The position numbers and the translations under genes are program-made. The notes under the pieces are model-generated. The model searched no databases. It was given only the letters and a program-made list of their open reading frames with translations, and had not been told where the DNA came from. Source: Ceratopteris richardii (taxonomy: Eukaryota; Streptophyta; Polypodiopsida; Polypodiales; Pteridaceae). From it: 64,000 bases of DNA. Location of the stretch: NCBI GenBank assembly GCA_020310875.1, contig CM035417.1, positions 105,719,147 to 105,783,146 on the forward strand, in the 5' to 3' direction. This document shows positions 1 through 10,907 of this stretch, one piece after another. Every line of letters starts with the position of its first letter. Position 1 is the stretch's first letter.

Positions 1-3000
1 GTTCACTCTCAAAGTCCAAGGTAATGTGGGACATGCATTATTTACCTATGGAAGTCAAAAGGTATCTGAATTAGACCTATGGCATAAAAGGCTAGGTCAT
101 TTCAATGAGAGAGCTATAAAGGAAATGTCAAAGAATCAGGTGTGCTTGGATTGCCAAATATTGAAGGCAACATATGGTGTACAAGTGTGAAGCTTGTCAA
201 TTAGGTAAAGCACATAAAGGTTCTTACAACAAATCAGGGTACAAGCATTCAAATATGGTTGAATTGGTTCATACAGATGTATGGGGTCCCTCAAGGGACT
301 ATAGCATAAATGGATCCAGATATTATGTGTTGTTTGTTGATGATGCAACCAGGTGGATTACTTTGTATGTAATCAAGGATAAATCAGAAGTTTTCAAGAC
401 ATTCAAACATTTTCATGCTTATGCAGAAAGGATCACAGGGCAAAAGCTCAAGAGGTTAAGATCAGATGGAGGGGGAGAGTATTTCTCTAAAGAGTTTGAT
501 GATTATTTGTGGAATGCAGGTATAAAAAGAGAAGTAACTTGCAGGTACTCCCCTCAACAGAATGCAGTAGCAGAAAGGAGAAATAGGACTCTTGTAGAAT
601 TTGCAAGAGCCATGATGAAGGAAAAGAATTGTCCAAATTACTTATGGGCAGAAGCTATTAATACTGCAACATACCTTGTGAATAGGTTGCCTTGCAAAGC
701 TTTGGATGGAGGAACCCCTTATGAAGCATGGTGGGGTAAGAAACCTACCCTTGATCATTGTAAGGTATTTGGATGTATTGCATATGCTTATGTTCCTTCA
801 CAATTAAGACATAAGCTAGAACCAAAAGCAGAGAAGTATGTGTTTATTGGATATGATGATAGACAGATGGGTTACAAGTTGTGGAGTCCATCCACAAAGC
901 AGTTTCTTGTTACTAAAGATGTGACATTTGATGAGCAAAATACATGGTATACAGGATCAACAAATGATTTTGGAGGTGTTGAAGAGATACAAAGAAAAGG
1001 AAAGGCAAAAGTAAAAGTGTATGAAGAAAATATTGATGATGTTGATTCTAGAAGTAGATTGCAGGATCATGTAGAAGAAGGTCCAAGATTTGATCCAGAA
1101 TCAAATGAGGCTGAAACTTCGAGAAGTGCAGAAATCAGAAGATCTACAAGGGAAAGGAAAGAACCTATAAGGTATAGTTATGATACATCTTTCCTAACAA
1201 CAAAAGATTATGCTTACATTGTGAAGACAGAAGAAGATCCAATCACTTATGAAGAAGCCAAAGGTAAACAGAATTGGGAGAAGGCAATGCAGGAAGAGTA
1301 TGATGCTCTACTTGAAAATGAAACTTGGGAATTAGTACCAAGACCAAAGAATCAGAAGGTTATTGGATGCAAGTGGGTATATAAAACAAAGAGGTTTGCA
1401 GATGGTAAGGTGTCTAGATACAAGGCTAGACTTGTGGTCAAAGGTTATGCCCAAACTTATGGGGTAGATTATGATGAAACCTTTAGTCCTGTTGCTAAGA
1501 TGTCTACAATTAGGACATTGATTGCTATTGCTGCTTGTAAGGGATGGAAATTATCACAATTGGATGTGAAAAATGCATTTTTAAATGGATACATTGCAGA
1601 TGAAGTGTACATGGAGCAACCAGAAGGCTTCATGGAATTAATTGGATCAGATTATGTGTGTAAGCTCAAGAGAGCTTTATATGGGTTGAAGCAAGCCCCA
1701 AGAGCTTGGAATTACAGATTGGTCAAGTTCTTGAATGAATGTGGATTTCAAGCCTCAAAGGCAGATAGTAGCTTGCTAGTGAAGGCAAGTGAAAATGGAT
1801 ACATTTACATGTGCATTTATGTTGATGATATTATTGTCACAGGAACAGATACTCAAGGAATCAATGAACTCAAAAGGCAAATAGAGAAGGAGTTTAAGAT
1901 AAGTGATTTGGGAAACTTATCTTATTTTTTAGGAATGCAGATTGCATATACTCAACATGGAGTATATGTTTCACAAGAGAGATACTTGAAGAATCTTCTA
2001 GTCAAGTTTAACATGGAGGATTGCAAGACCTCAACCACACCATTGGAGGTAAATCATAAATTAAGCAGGTATGGAGGTGAAGAATTCAATGATATGAAGA
2101 AATATCAGAGTTTGGTAGGTAGTCTAATATATGCTACCTTGACAAGGCCAGATTTATCATATGCAGTAGGTGTGTTGTCACAATTCATGCATTGTCCAAA
2201 GAAGACTCATTGGATTGCAGCCCAAAGGGTACTCAGATATATCAAAGGAACCCTAAGTGAAGGATTGTATTATGGTTTCACCTCTGACACAAGAATCAAA
2301 GTGTTTAGTGATGCAGATTGGGCAGGTGACTCAGATGATAGAAGGTCTACTCATGGGTATCTATGTTATGTTGGAGATAAGCTAGTTTCTTGGTGTTCAA
2401 GAAAGCAACATACAGTTGCTTTATCATCCACAGAAGCTGAGTATAAGGGAATGGTGGAAGCTGCAAAAGAAGTGATATGGTTGAAGACCTTGATGAAAAG
2501 TTTTGAGACTGATCATAGTACTCCAATAATTTTTGGAGACAATATGAGTTCTTTGTATTTGGCAGCTAACCCTGTTTTTCATGCCAGGACTAAGCATATA
2601 GAGATTCAGTATCATTTCTTGAGGGAAAAGGTACTTGATAAAGAGATTGAAGTGATGTACACTCCAACAAAAGAACAAGTGGCAGATATGATGACAAAGA
2701 GCTTGGATGGACCTAAGCTACAGAGATTCAAGGAGATGGCAGGAGTGAAGAAGAATGGAATAATCACAATTAGTGATTGAGGGGGAGCTGTTGGAACAAG
2801 CCAATCACAAATTGGTGATTATAGAGATCTTGAAGAAGGTTTATGATCAGAATGAAGTGAAGGAAAATACTTGTGAAAGTGAAGAAGATTTCAGGATGAT
2901 GTCTTGTACACATATGTACATATGAGTGAAGAATCTTGTAAATTGAGTATAGTAAAACCTTTAGGATGATAAAGAGCAATGTCATAGATACGGGATGAGT

Positions 3001-3802
3001 CTAAAGTCATGTATATATAAGTTAATGATGACAAGAATTATGTAAGAGAGTCATTTGTAGATGACAAACTTCAGAAAGTTGTGTAGAGAGTTTTTTCCCA
3101 GAAAATAGCGACGGGTTTTTCTCTGAGTGCTCTCTGTCTGATCACGTGGATCAGAAATCCTTTTGTACACATCTAATTGAGAAGCTAATGAAGCTATGTC
3201 TAGAGTTTCAAAATCTAATTACTTTCCTACTGTGAGAATGATCAATAGGAACATTCATATGTGAACTTTGGAAACTGAAGTCTGAGAGTAGCGCACTTTT
3301 CCGTCTCAGTATTTTGATCAGGTCTGAGTGTATACTGTAAAGTTTTTGATGAGTGAGCACTTAAAATTTAAGTTAGAAGATAAGGAAGCTATGGCTAAAA
3401 GCATTTAGCAAAACGGGTTTCAGATTGGGAGAAATCAACTTAAGAAGTTGACTATGTCGAAGGCGCAACTTCTGAGAGACATTTTCTGACATGTCTTTGA
3501 TCTTAATGATCAAATTAAACTTTTGGTGATTAGTTTTGAGAACTAATGATTGATATGATTGCGCAAAGGTATTGCGAATACTTGTGCATCATTTACTTGA
3601 AGAAATTTAAAACTTTATGCAGGTAATGAAGTTGATTCCTGAAGCAGACTTTCTGAAGTAAACACTTCTTCACTCAGAGAAGTGTTGATTGAAGTTTTGG
3701 TAAAGAAGAATATTGTTTGTGTAAAGTTTGGTTTATAACTGACATAGAAGTGTTCTTAAGTCAGTATAGATCAAACCTTTGGAGATTAAGAGGTCTCCAA
3801 CA
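1..3802 (+). mobile_element. Ty1/copia element, 3' portion (family A)
   Basis: This is the 3' part of a copia retrotransposon whose 5' LTR, gag and protease lie before the window. The coding part runs from the pre-integrase/integrase region through reverse transcriptase (a YVDD-box sequence near 1820) to RNase H, with a DADWAG sequence near 2313 and an SSTEAEY sequence near 2428. A long open stretch covers 174-2780. A polypurine tract (2780-2787) directly precedes the 3' LTR. The visible part looks nearly whole, with about one break. It sits inside the opposite-strand copia element that resumes at 3803. Its pol resembles that of the element at 4363-10907, so the two are related families, but their LTRs differ in sequence and length. 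Confidence 0.9.
2789..3802 (+). repeat. 3' LTR of family A copia element
   Basis: The LTR begins with TGTTGG right after the polypurine tract and ends with ...CTCCAACA, giving about 1014 bp. The right edge is set where homology to the minus-strand element L resumes, at the TCAAA following 3802. The 5' LTR is outside the window, so divergence and target duplication cannot be measured. Confidence 0.75.
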
Positions 3803-4362
3803 TCAAATGCATCACTGGAATCCTCAACTGAGAATCGGAATCTTGTCTCAACTAGTGTGGAAACTGGCTTACAATCCTCAAAGTCAAAACACTGAAGTAG
3901 TTTTTGAACATACTTTGCTTGATGCATAACAATTCCCCCCCTCAACGGATACAAACTAGATGCCAAGATAGTAGCTCAAAAGACCAATATAAGTGACATC
4001 AAAAGTATGCTGCAAATCAGCCATAAGAATGTCAAGTTTTGCATCACATGACCCAGTCAAGAGTATGTCATCGACATAAAGAACAAACACTATAAGATCA
4101 GCCCCATTTTTGCGTACATAGAGTGTGCTTTCAATTGGACTACATGTGAAGCCAAGAGCAATCGAGTGCTTATGGATTTTGTCATACCATGCACGTGGAG
4201 CTTGCTTGAGACCATACAAGGCTTTATGCAAGCGACAAACCATATGCTCTTTCCCTTTCACAGCAAATCCAGGAGGTTGCTTCACATAAACCTCTTTTTG
4301 CAAATCACCATTCGAGAAGGCTGTATTTATGTCCAACTGATGCACTTTCCAACCTCGATGGG
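3803..4362 (-). mobile_element. Copia fossil L, reverse-transcriptase part (left of insertion)
   Basis: Read on the minus strand, this stretch encodes recognisable copia reverse transcriptase, including LYGLKQAPRAWY and YVDDILLTG sequences. It is one side of a fossil interrupted by the whole element at 4363-10907; the other side resumes at 10908. The left side is cut by the family A element ending at 3802. L is older than both insertions and broken in several places. Confidence 0.88.
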
Positions 4363-5486
4363 TGTTGGTGCAAAACAAGCCTTAACACTTGGCTTTGATT
4401 TGTGCCTTGAAGACTCAACATGGAGATTGCACAAAGATCACTTAGCATTGGATATCAACATGGAAGTTTATTGCAAGAGTTTGGATTACTTCATTTCATG
4501 GAAGAGCATAGGAACACATACCTATGCTTAGTTACTTCTTACTTCATGTAAAAGTCAATGTGACTTCTTGTAATTGCACCTACCTTCAAAAGTCATGGAA
4601 ATTAGAAGTTATGAATGGAGAGAATATCTCCATGTGATTAGATGAGAGATTTGAGGGAGCCTACATTTGAATTTGAAAGTCAAATCTTCTTCAAACTCTT
4701 ATAAAAAACCAATGAAAAAGTCGCGGGCAAGTAGCTCACTCCCCGAGGCTAATCCAAGCAAATTAGTGAGTGTGTGAGAGCTACTATTGAGCCTACTTCT
4801 CTGAGTACCATTGGGCATCACTTTACATGCCAATGGGAATGTACATTTGATAGTTTCAATACATATACTCATAGTTCTTAACTCTGTGTTTTCTGAGTCA
4901 TTCACCTCAAAGTCTGTCAACTTCAACAGGGCATATCTCAAGATCTACTGAACCAAATTTGATGATCTTGGGCTCATTGGAACCAGCGCAAAGCATTCTA
5001 CAGCACTAAAAAATTTCAAGTCATTCTATTCAGCCAATTGGGAGAAATCGCTGTCGAAGTGATCACTGGTATATTTCTGTGTTGTTCCTAAAAAATCGGG
5101 GGTGTCCCTGATTTTGCTAAAGATCATACTCAGTGTATAGTTTGTTATTTGGAGTGATTTAACTTGCTAATGGTAGCTTGTTAAGTTAATTTAATACTCC
5201 CAGAAGGAATTAAACCAATTGCAAGTGTGCTGGTCACACTGAGCTTAGGACTGAGCAGGTATCAATACAGGAATAGAAAGTTTTTGGAGTTGTGAAGGTT
5301 CAAAATCATCTGTTTTGATTTGGTCATTACTCAATCATTTTGTAAAGCACATATATAGTTTCTTGGTATCATTTGGAAGCTCAAGGAGTCTTCTAACCAT
5401 ATCTGAAGAGAAAAGAGGGCAGGTGTGAAGCAGGTCTAGCAGCACCAACTTGATCTTCTGATTGCATCCAGCCATCACATCCAACA
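4363..5486 (+). repeat. 5' LTR of complete copia element
   Basis: TGTTGGTGCAAAAC marks the start and ...CATCCAACA the end; length 1124 bp. A TATA-like TTATAAAAAACC at about 4699-4710 is a possible core promoter for the genomic transcript. The sequence matches 9785-10907 almost base for base. Confidence 0.95.
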
Positions 5487-5487
5487 G

Positions 5488-5499
5488 TGGTATCAGAGC
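5488..5499 (+). other. Primer-binding site, initiator-Met tRNA type
   Basis: TGGTATCAGAGC lies one base after the 5' LTR. It is the standard plant copia site complementary to the 3' end of initiator methionine tRNA, used to prime minus-strand DNA synthesis. Confidence 0.93.
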
Positions 5500-5512
5500 A
5501 AATAAGGTAATC

Positions 5513-8500
5513 ATGGGTGATGGTTTCCCTTCCTTCATTGACAAATTGGATAGGAATAACTACCAGGCATGGTCATTAAGAATGAAGACTTATCTACAAG
5601 GGAGAAGCTTGTATGGATACATATCAGGAGATGAGGAGTTGCCCTCATTCAAAACCAGAGGCCTACCTACAAAGGATGAGCATGAGAGACTAAATCAATG
5701 GTGTGCTAAAGATGCTTTAGCAAGGTCATATCTTCTAAACTCTATCTCTGATTTCCTTCTACCTCATGTTAGGAACTGTAAGACTTCCCAAGAGACTTGG
5801 GAAACCTTGTCAACATACTTCTCATCAAGCACAAGGGCCAGAAAGAATCAGCTATGGATTGAGTTTACAACTCTTAGGAAGCAATCAAAACAATGTGTCT
5901 CAGATTTTGTCACCAAGGTCAAAGACATTGCAGATCAACTTGCAAGTGTTGGAGAAGAAATTGAAGAAGAGCAAATAGTCAGACAAGTGATCAATGGACT
6001 CAAAGCAGATGACAAGTGGGAGAGCTTTACCACTGCAATGGACTTGTACATGGACATCCAAGCACCTGATCTAACAACTCTGATTGGACAACTATTCACA
6101 CATGAAGCAAAGATCACAAAGAATGGAGAGCAATCAAAAGGTAACAATCCCTCTGCCCTATATACAGATAAAAAGTCTAAAGACAAGGGTAAAATTAAGA
6201 AAGTTGATGAAGAAGGATCCACCTCCCAAGCAAACTATGCAGGGAGAGGTAGATCATCTAGAGGTAGGGGCAGAGGAGGTAAGTCAGGTAGGGGGAGACC
6301 CTATAATCAATCTCCATGCAATATTTGTGGCTTGTCTAACCATACTACAGATGAATGCTACAAGAACTACAAGAATCAAAGAGGAAGAGGTCACCAAAGA
6401 GGAGGATACTCTCAAGGCAGAGGCAGGTTCAATCAATCTCAAGGCTACCATGGCTACAACAATAATTACAACAATAACTACAACAATAGCTACAATCACA
6501 ATGGCAATTATCAAGGAGGATACAGGAACAGAAAGGATTACAACAATTATGCAGAGGATCAAGATGATTCCTTGTTGATTATGAACATGACATCTAAATC
6601 AGGTATCAATGATGATCATTTGTTCTATATTGACTCAGGTTGTTCTAACCATGTAGCTGGGAATGTTGCCTTACTCTCTGATTTGGAAGAACCTAAAGGC
6701 AAGCACCAAGTGCAGACAGGTGATGACACTAAACATTCAGTGGTTAAAGTAGGTAATGTCAAAACAAGTGATGGTAATCAGAATTTGCTAAGTAGAGTAT
6801 TGTATGTTCCAACAATCACCAAGAATTTGATGAGTGTAGGTCAGATTGTTGAAAAAGGTCTACAGGTCAGGTTCACTCAACATGGTGCATATGTGGAGGA
6901 TCCAAGACATGGATTCAGAAGGATAGCCAAGGGAGAGAAATCAGGTAGACTATTTACCTTTGAACTTGAGGATACTAAGAATATTGCCTTGTACAACTAT
7001 AAGGATCAAACCCTATCAGAATTAGAGATGTGGCACAAGAGATTGGGTCACATTGGAGAGAGGACCATAAAGCAAATAAGTAGAGATCAATGTGTGCTTG
7101 GGATACCTAATGTATCCAAGCAACATATGATATACAAGTGTGGGGCTTGTCAATTTGGTAAGTCACACAGGTTGCCATACACCAAGAAAGGATTTATGCA
7201 TGAAGATTACTTAGAATTGGTGCATACAGATGTTTGGGGACCAAGCAAGGAGCCATCCATATCAGGATCAAGGTACTATGTGTCCTTTATAGATGATTAT
7301 AGCAGATGGACTGTCTTGTACTTCATGAAACATAAAGATGAAGTATTTAATTGTTTCAAAAGGTATCTTGCATTAGTAGAGAATCAAACAGGTAGACATT
7401 TGAAGAGATTAAGGTCTGATGGTGGTGGAGAATACTTCTCCAATGACTTTGAAGACTTCTTGCAGGAAAGAGGCATCAAGAGGGAAATTACCACAAGGTA
7501 CTCACCTGAACAAAATGGGGTAGCTGAAAGGAGGAATAGACTCATTGTGGAGACAGCTAGGTCTATGCTTAATGAGAAAAAATTACCAAATTATCTTTGG
7601 GCAGAGAGTGTATCTACTGCCACATACTTAATCAACAGGTTGCCATCAAAGACACTTGATGGAATGACACCCTATGAGGCTTGGCATGGTAAGAGACCAT
7701 CTCTGGATCATTGCAAGATCTTTGGGTGTGTTGCATATGTGCATATTCCCTCACAGGTAAGGGGAAAGCTAGACCCTAAGGCTGAAAAGTGTATCTTTAT
7801 TGGTTATGATTTGAATCAGAAAGGATACAGGTTCTATAACCCCTCAAACAAAGGCTTCAAGGTAAGCAGAGATGTAATCTTTGATGAAAATGATTCATGG
7901 CATGATAATGAGTGCAGGAAAGTTAGCCTACCTTATGATATGGAAGAAGACTTTCCAAAGCTTGTCAGACAAGAACCAACTCAGAATGAGGACACAAGCT
8001 CAGATGATGAAGACACCATCAACATTGAAGAATTCAAGGCTTGGAAATCCAAAGGGAAGATGAAGATGAAGCAACTTGAAGACAATCCAGAATCCTCAAC
8101 TCAAGCTATGAGGAGATCTTCAAGGGAAAAGAAGAAACCTATTAGGTATGGGTATGATACTTCACTTGTAACCAAGCACTCTGTATATCTTGCAAAGGAT
8201 ATCTTAAGTGAAGAACCAGGTACATTTGAGGAAGCCATTACTAAACCAGAATGGAAGGAAGCAATGGATGAAGAAATGGAGGCTCTCAAGGAGAGTGATA
8301 CTTGGGACTTGGTACCCAAGAAGGACTCCATGAAAGTGATAGGATCCAGATGGATCTACAAACTCAAAAGGAACTCAGATGGTACAATAAGCAGGTACAA
8401 AGCTAGGTTGGTAGCCAAGGGTTTTGCACAAACCCAAGGCATTGATTATGAGGAGACTTTTTCTCCTGTGGCAAAGATGCCAACTATCAGAATTATTGTG

Positions 8501-9745
8501 AGTGTAGCTGCATCCAAGAATTGGAACATGTACCAATTGGATGTAAAGAATGCATTCTTGAATGGATGGATATCTGAAGAGGTTTACATGTCACAACCAC
8601 CTGGCTATGAGGATCCCAATAAGGTAAATCATGTTTGCAAATTGAAGAAGGCTCTGTATGGATTGAAGCAGGCACCTAGAGCATGGAATTACAGGTTGAC
8701 AACCTATCTCTTGGATCAAGGATTTGTGATGAGTAAAGTAGATACTTCATTGTTTATAAAGAAGAACAATTCAGAGGTAATATACTTGTGTGTCTATGTT
8801 GATGACATCATTATTACAGGAAATGATGTTCAAGGAATTAGACACATCAAAGGTCAAATGATGAAGGAATTCAAGATCAATGATCTTGGACTATTGAAGT
8901 ACTTCCTAGGGCTTGAATTGGTCTACACAAATTCAGGTATATTCATTACTCAGAAGAAGTACATTCAGGACATGGTCAAGAAGTTTAATTTGCAGGAAGC
9001 TAGAGTCTCAAACATTCCTATGGAGGTCAACCACAAACTCAGTGCACATGAAGGAGAAGAACTCAAGGATATTACAGGTTACCAAAGTTTGGTAGGTAGT
9101 CTTAATTATGCTACCTTAACTAGGATTGATATCTCATATGGTGTTAGTGTACTTAGCCAATTTATGCATAAGCCAAGAGTACCACATTTGGAGGCAGCCA
9201 AGAAGATAGTAAAGTACCTAAAGGGAACACAAAATCATGGTTTTTATTATCCATATTCATCAGACATTGACATCAAAGTATACTCAGATGCAGATTGGGC
9301 AGGTTGCAAGGATGACAGAAGAAGTACATCTGGTTACATATGCTTTGCAGGTGATAAACCAATTTCTTGGTCATCCAAGAAACAACCCACAGTAGCCCTA
9401 TCATCTACTGAGGCAGAGTACAGAGGGCTAGCCAATGCCACTCAAGAAGCCATATGGTTGAAGCTACTATACTCAGAATTGGGTCTATATACAAGGCCAC
9501 CTATCATATTTGGTGATAACACAAGTTCACTTCACCTAGCAGCTAATCCTGTGTATCATGCTAGGACAAAACACATAGAGGTTCATTACCACTATGTGAG
9601 GGAGAAATTACTTAGCAAGGAAATCCAATTATCATATGTATCCACTAATATTCAATGTGCAGATTTGCTTACAAAATCCTTGGATGGGAGCAAGCTATGC
9701 AGGTTTAAATCCATGATAGGATTGCAGGATATCATTGAAGACTAA
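5513..9745 (+). CDS. Copia gag-pol polyprotein
   Basis: An open frame of 1410 codons. An upstream in-frame ATG at 5462 lies inside the LTR; the ATG at 5513, just after the primer-binding site, is preferred because gag similarity begins there. Approximate order by residue: gag (about 1-230), arginine/glycine-rich stretch then CCHC zinc knuckle CNICGLSNHTTDEC (about 268), protease with DSGCSNH (about 374), pre-integrase MWHKRLGH (about 506), integrase core from HTDVWGPS (about 570) to the ERRNR region (about 670), reverse transcriptase with YVDDIIITG (about 1096), and RNase H with DADWAG (about 1260). The order protease-integrase-RT-RNase H defines Ty1/copia. An Asn/Tyr-rich segment follows the knuckle. 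The frame looks whole. Confidence 0.95.
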   Translation: MGDGFPSFIDKLDRNNYQAWSLRMKTYLQGRSLYGYISGDEELPSFKTRGLPTKDEHERLNQWCAKDALARSYLLNSISDFLLPHVRNCKTSQETWETLSTYFSSSTRARKNQLWIEFTTLRKQSKQCVSDFVTKVKDIADQLASVGEEIEEEQIVRQVINGLKADDKWESFTTAMDLYMDIQAPDLTTLIGQLFTHEAKITKNGEQSKGNNPSALYTDKKSKDKGKIKKVDEEGSTSQANYAGRGRSSRGRGRGGKSGRGRPYNQSPCNICGLSNHTTDECYKNYKNQRGRGHQRGGYSQGRGRFNQSQGYHGYNNNYNNNYNNSYNHNGNYQGGYRNRKDYNNYAEDQDDSLLIMNMTSKSGINDDHLFYIDSGCSNHVAGNVALLSDLEEPKGKHQVQTGDDTKHSVVKVGNVKTSDGNQNLLSRVLYVPTITKNLMSVGQIVEKGLQVRFTQHGAYVEDPRHGFRRIAKGEKSGRLFTFELEDTKNIALYNYKDQTLSELEMWHKRLGHIGERTIKQISRDQCVLGIPNVSKQHMIYKCGACQFGKSHRLPYTKKGFMHEDYLELVHTDVWGPSKEPSISGSRYYVSFIDDYSRWTVLYFMKHKDEVFNCFKRYLALVENQTGRHLKRLRSDGGGEYFSNDFEDFLQERGIKREITTRYSPEQNGVAERRNRLIVETARSMLNEKKLPNYLWAESVSTATYLINRLPSKTLDGMTPYEAWHGKRPSLDHCKIFGCVAYVHIPSQVRGKLDPKAEKCIFIGYDLNQKGYRFYNPSNKGFKVSRDVIFDENDSWHDNECRKVSLPYDMEEDFPKLVRQEPTQNEDTSSDDEDTINIEEFKAWKSKGKMKMKQLEDNPESSTQAMRRSSREKKKPIRYGYDTSLVTKHSVYLAKDILSEEPGTFEEAITKPEWKEAMDEEMEALKESDTWDLVPKKDSMKVIGSRWIYKLKRNSDGTISRYKARLVAKGFAQTQGIDYEETFSPVAKMPTIRIIVSVAASKNWNMYQLDVKNAFLNGWISEEVYMSQPPGYEDPNKVNHVCKLKKALYGLKQAPRAWNYRLTTYLLDQGFVMSKVDTSLFIKKNNSEVIYLCVYVDDIIITGNDVQGIRHIKGQMMKEFKINDLGLLKYFLGLELVYTNSGIFITQKKYIQDMVKKFNLQEARVSNIPMEVNHKLSAHEGEELKDITGYQSLVGSLNYATLTRIDISYGVSVLSQFMHKPRVPHLEAAKKIVKYLKGTQNHGFYYPYSSDIDIKVYSDADWAGCKDDRRSTSGYICFAGDKPISWSSKKQPTVALSSTEAEYRGLANATQEAIWLKLLYSELGLYTRPPIIFGDNTSSLHLAANPVYHARTKHIEVHYHYVREKLLSKEIQLSYVSTNIQCADLLTKSLDGSKLCRFKSMIGLQDIIED

Positions 9746-9784
9746 AGATGAAGACTCAAGCAAGTGTTTGGCTTGAGGGAGAGC

Positions 9785-10907
9785 TGTTGGTGCAAAACAA
9801 GCCTTAACACTTGGCTTTGATTTGTGCCTTGAAGACTCAACATGGAGATTGCACAAAGATCACTTAGCATTGGATATCAACATGGAAGTTTATTGCAAGA
9901 GTTTGGATTACTTCATTTCATGGAAGAGCATAGGAACACATACCTATGCTTAGTTACTTCTTACTTCATGTAAAAGTCAATGTGACTTCTTGTAATTGCA
10001 CCTACCTTCAAAAGTCGTGGAAATTAGAAGTTATGAATGGAGAGAATATCTCCATGTGATTAGATGAGAGATTTGAGGGAGCCTACATTTGAATTTGAAA
10101 GTCAAATCTTCTTCAAACTCTTATAAAAACCAATGAAAAAGTCGCGGGCAAGTAGCTCACTCCCCGAGGCTAATCCAAGCAAATTAGTGAGTGTGTGAGA
10201 GCTACTATTGAGCCTACACCTCTGAGTACCATTGGGCATCACTTTACATGCCAATGGGAATGTACATTTGATAGTTTCAATACATATACTCATAGTTCTT
10301 AACTCTGTGTTTTCTGAGTCATTCACCTCAAAGTCTGTCAACTTCAACAGGGCATATCTCAAGATCTACTGAACCAAATTTGATGATCTTGGGCTCATTG
10401 GAACCAGCTTAAAGCATTCTACAACACTACAAAAGTTCAAGTCATTCTATTCAGCCAATTGGGAGAAATCGCTGTCGAAGTGATCACTGGTATATTTCTG
10501 TGTTGTTCCTAAAAAATCGGGGGTGTCCCTGATTTTGCTAAAGATCATACTCAGTGTATAGTTTGTTATTTGGAGTGATTTAACTTGCTAATGGTAGCTT
10601 GTTAAGTTAATTTAATACTCCCAGAAGGAATTAAACCAATTGCAAGTGTGCTGGTCACACTGAGCTTAGGACTGAGCAGGTATCAATACAGGAATAGAAA
10701 GTTTTTGGAGTTGTGAAGGTTCAAAATCATCTGTTTTGATTTGGTCATTACTCAATCATTTTGTAAAGCACATATATAGTTTCTTGGTATCATTTGGAAG
10801 CTCAAGGAGTCTTCTAACCATATCTGAAGAGAAAAGAGGGCAGGTGTGAAGCAGGTCTAGCAGCACCAACTTGATCTTCTGATTGCATCCAGCCATCACA
10901 TCCAACA
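9785..10907 (+). repeat. 3' LTR of complete copia element
   Basis: This 1123-bp LTR starts with TGTTGG after the purine-rich stretch ending at 9784 and ends CATCCAACA. It is almost identical to 4363-5486 and is followed by ATGGG, the second copy of the target duplication. Confidence 0.95.

Larger units (their letters stand above)
4363..10907 (+). mobile_element. Complete Ty1/copia retrotransposon with target duplication
   Basis: A full-length 6.5-kb copia element: 5' LTR 4363-5486, primer-binding site 5488-5499, one gag-pol frame 5513-9745, polypurine tract about 9775-9784, 3' LTR 9785-10907. The 5-bp sequence ATGGG at 4358-4362 is repeated at 10908-10912, the usual copia target duplication. 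By eye the two LTRs differ by about eight substitutions and one single-base indel over about 1.12 kb (roughly 0.7%), so insertion was recent. At 1.3e-8 substitutions per site per year this would be about 0.3 million years, and several times more at slow gymnosperm rates. The element looks whole. It interrupts the reverse transcriptase of the minus-strand copia fossil L. Confidence 0.96.

Noticed and set aside
6084-6578. 164-codon open frame inside gag of the complete copia element
   Set aside because: Alternative frame of the Arg/Gly/Asn-rich gag region; no independent gene features.
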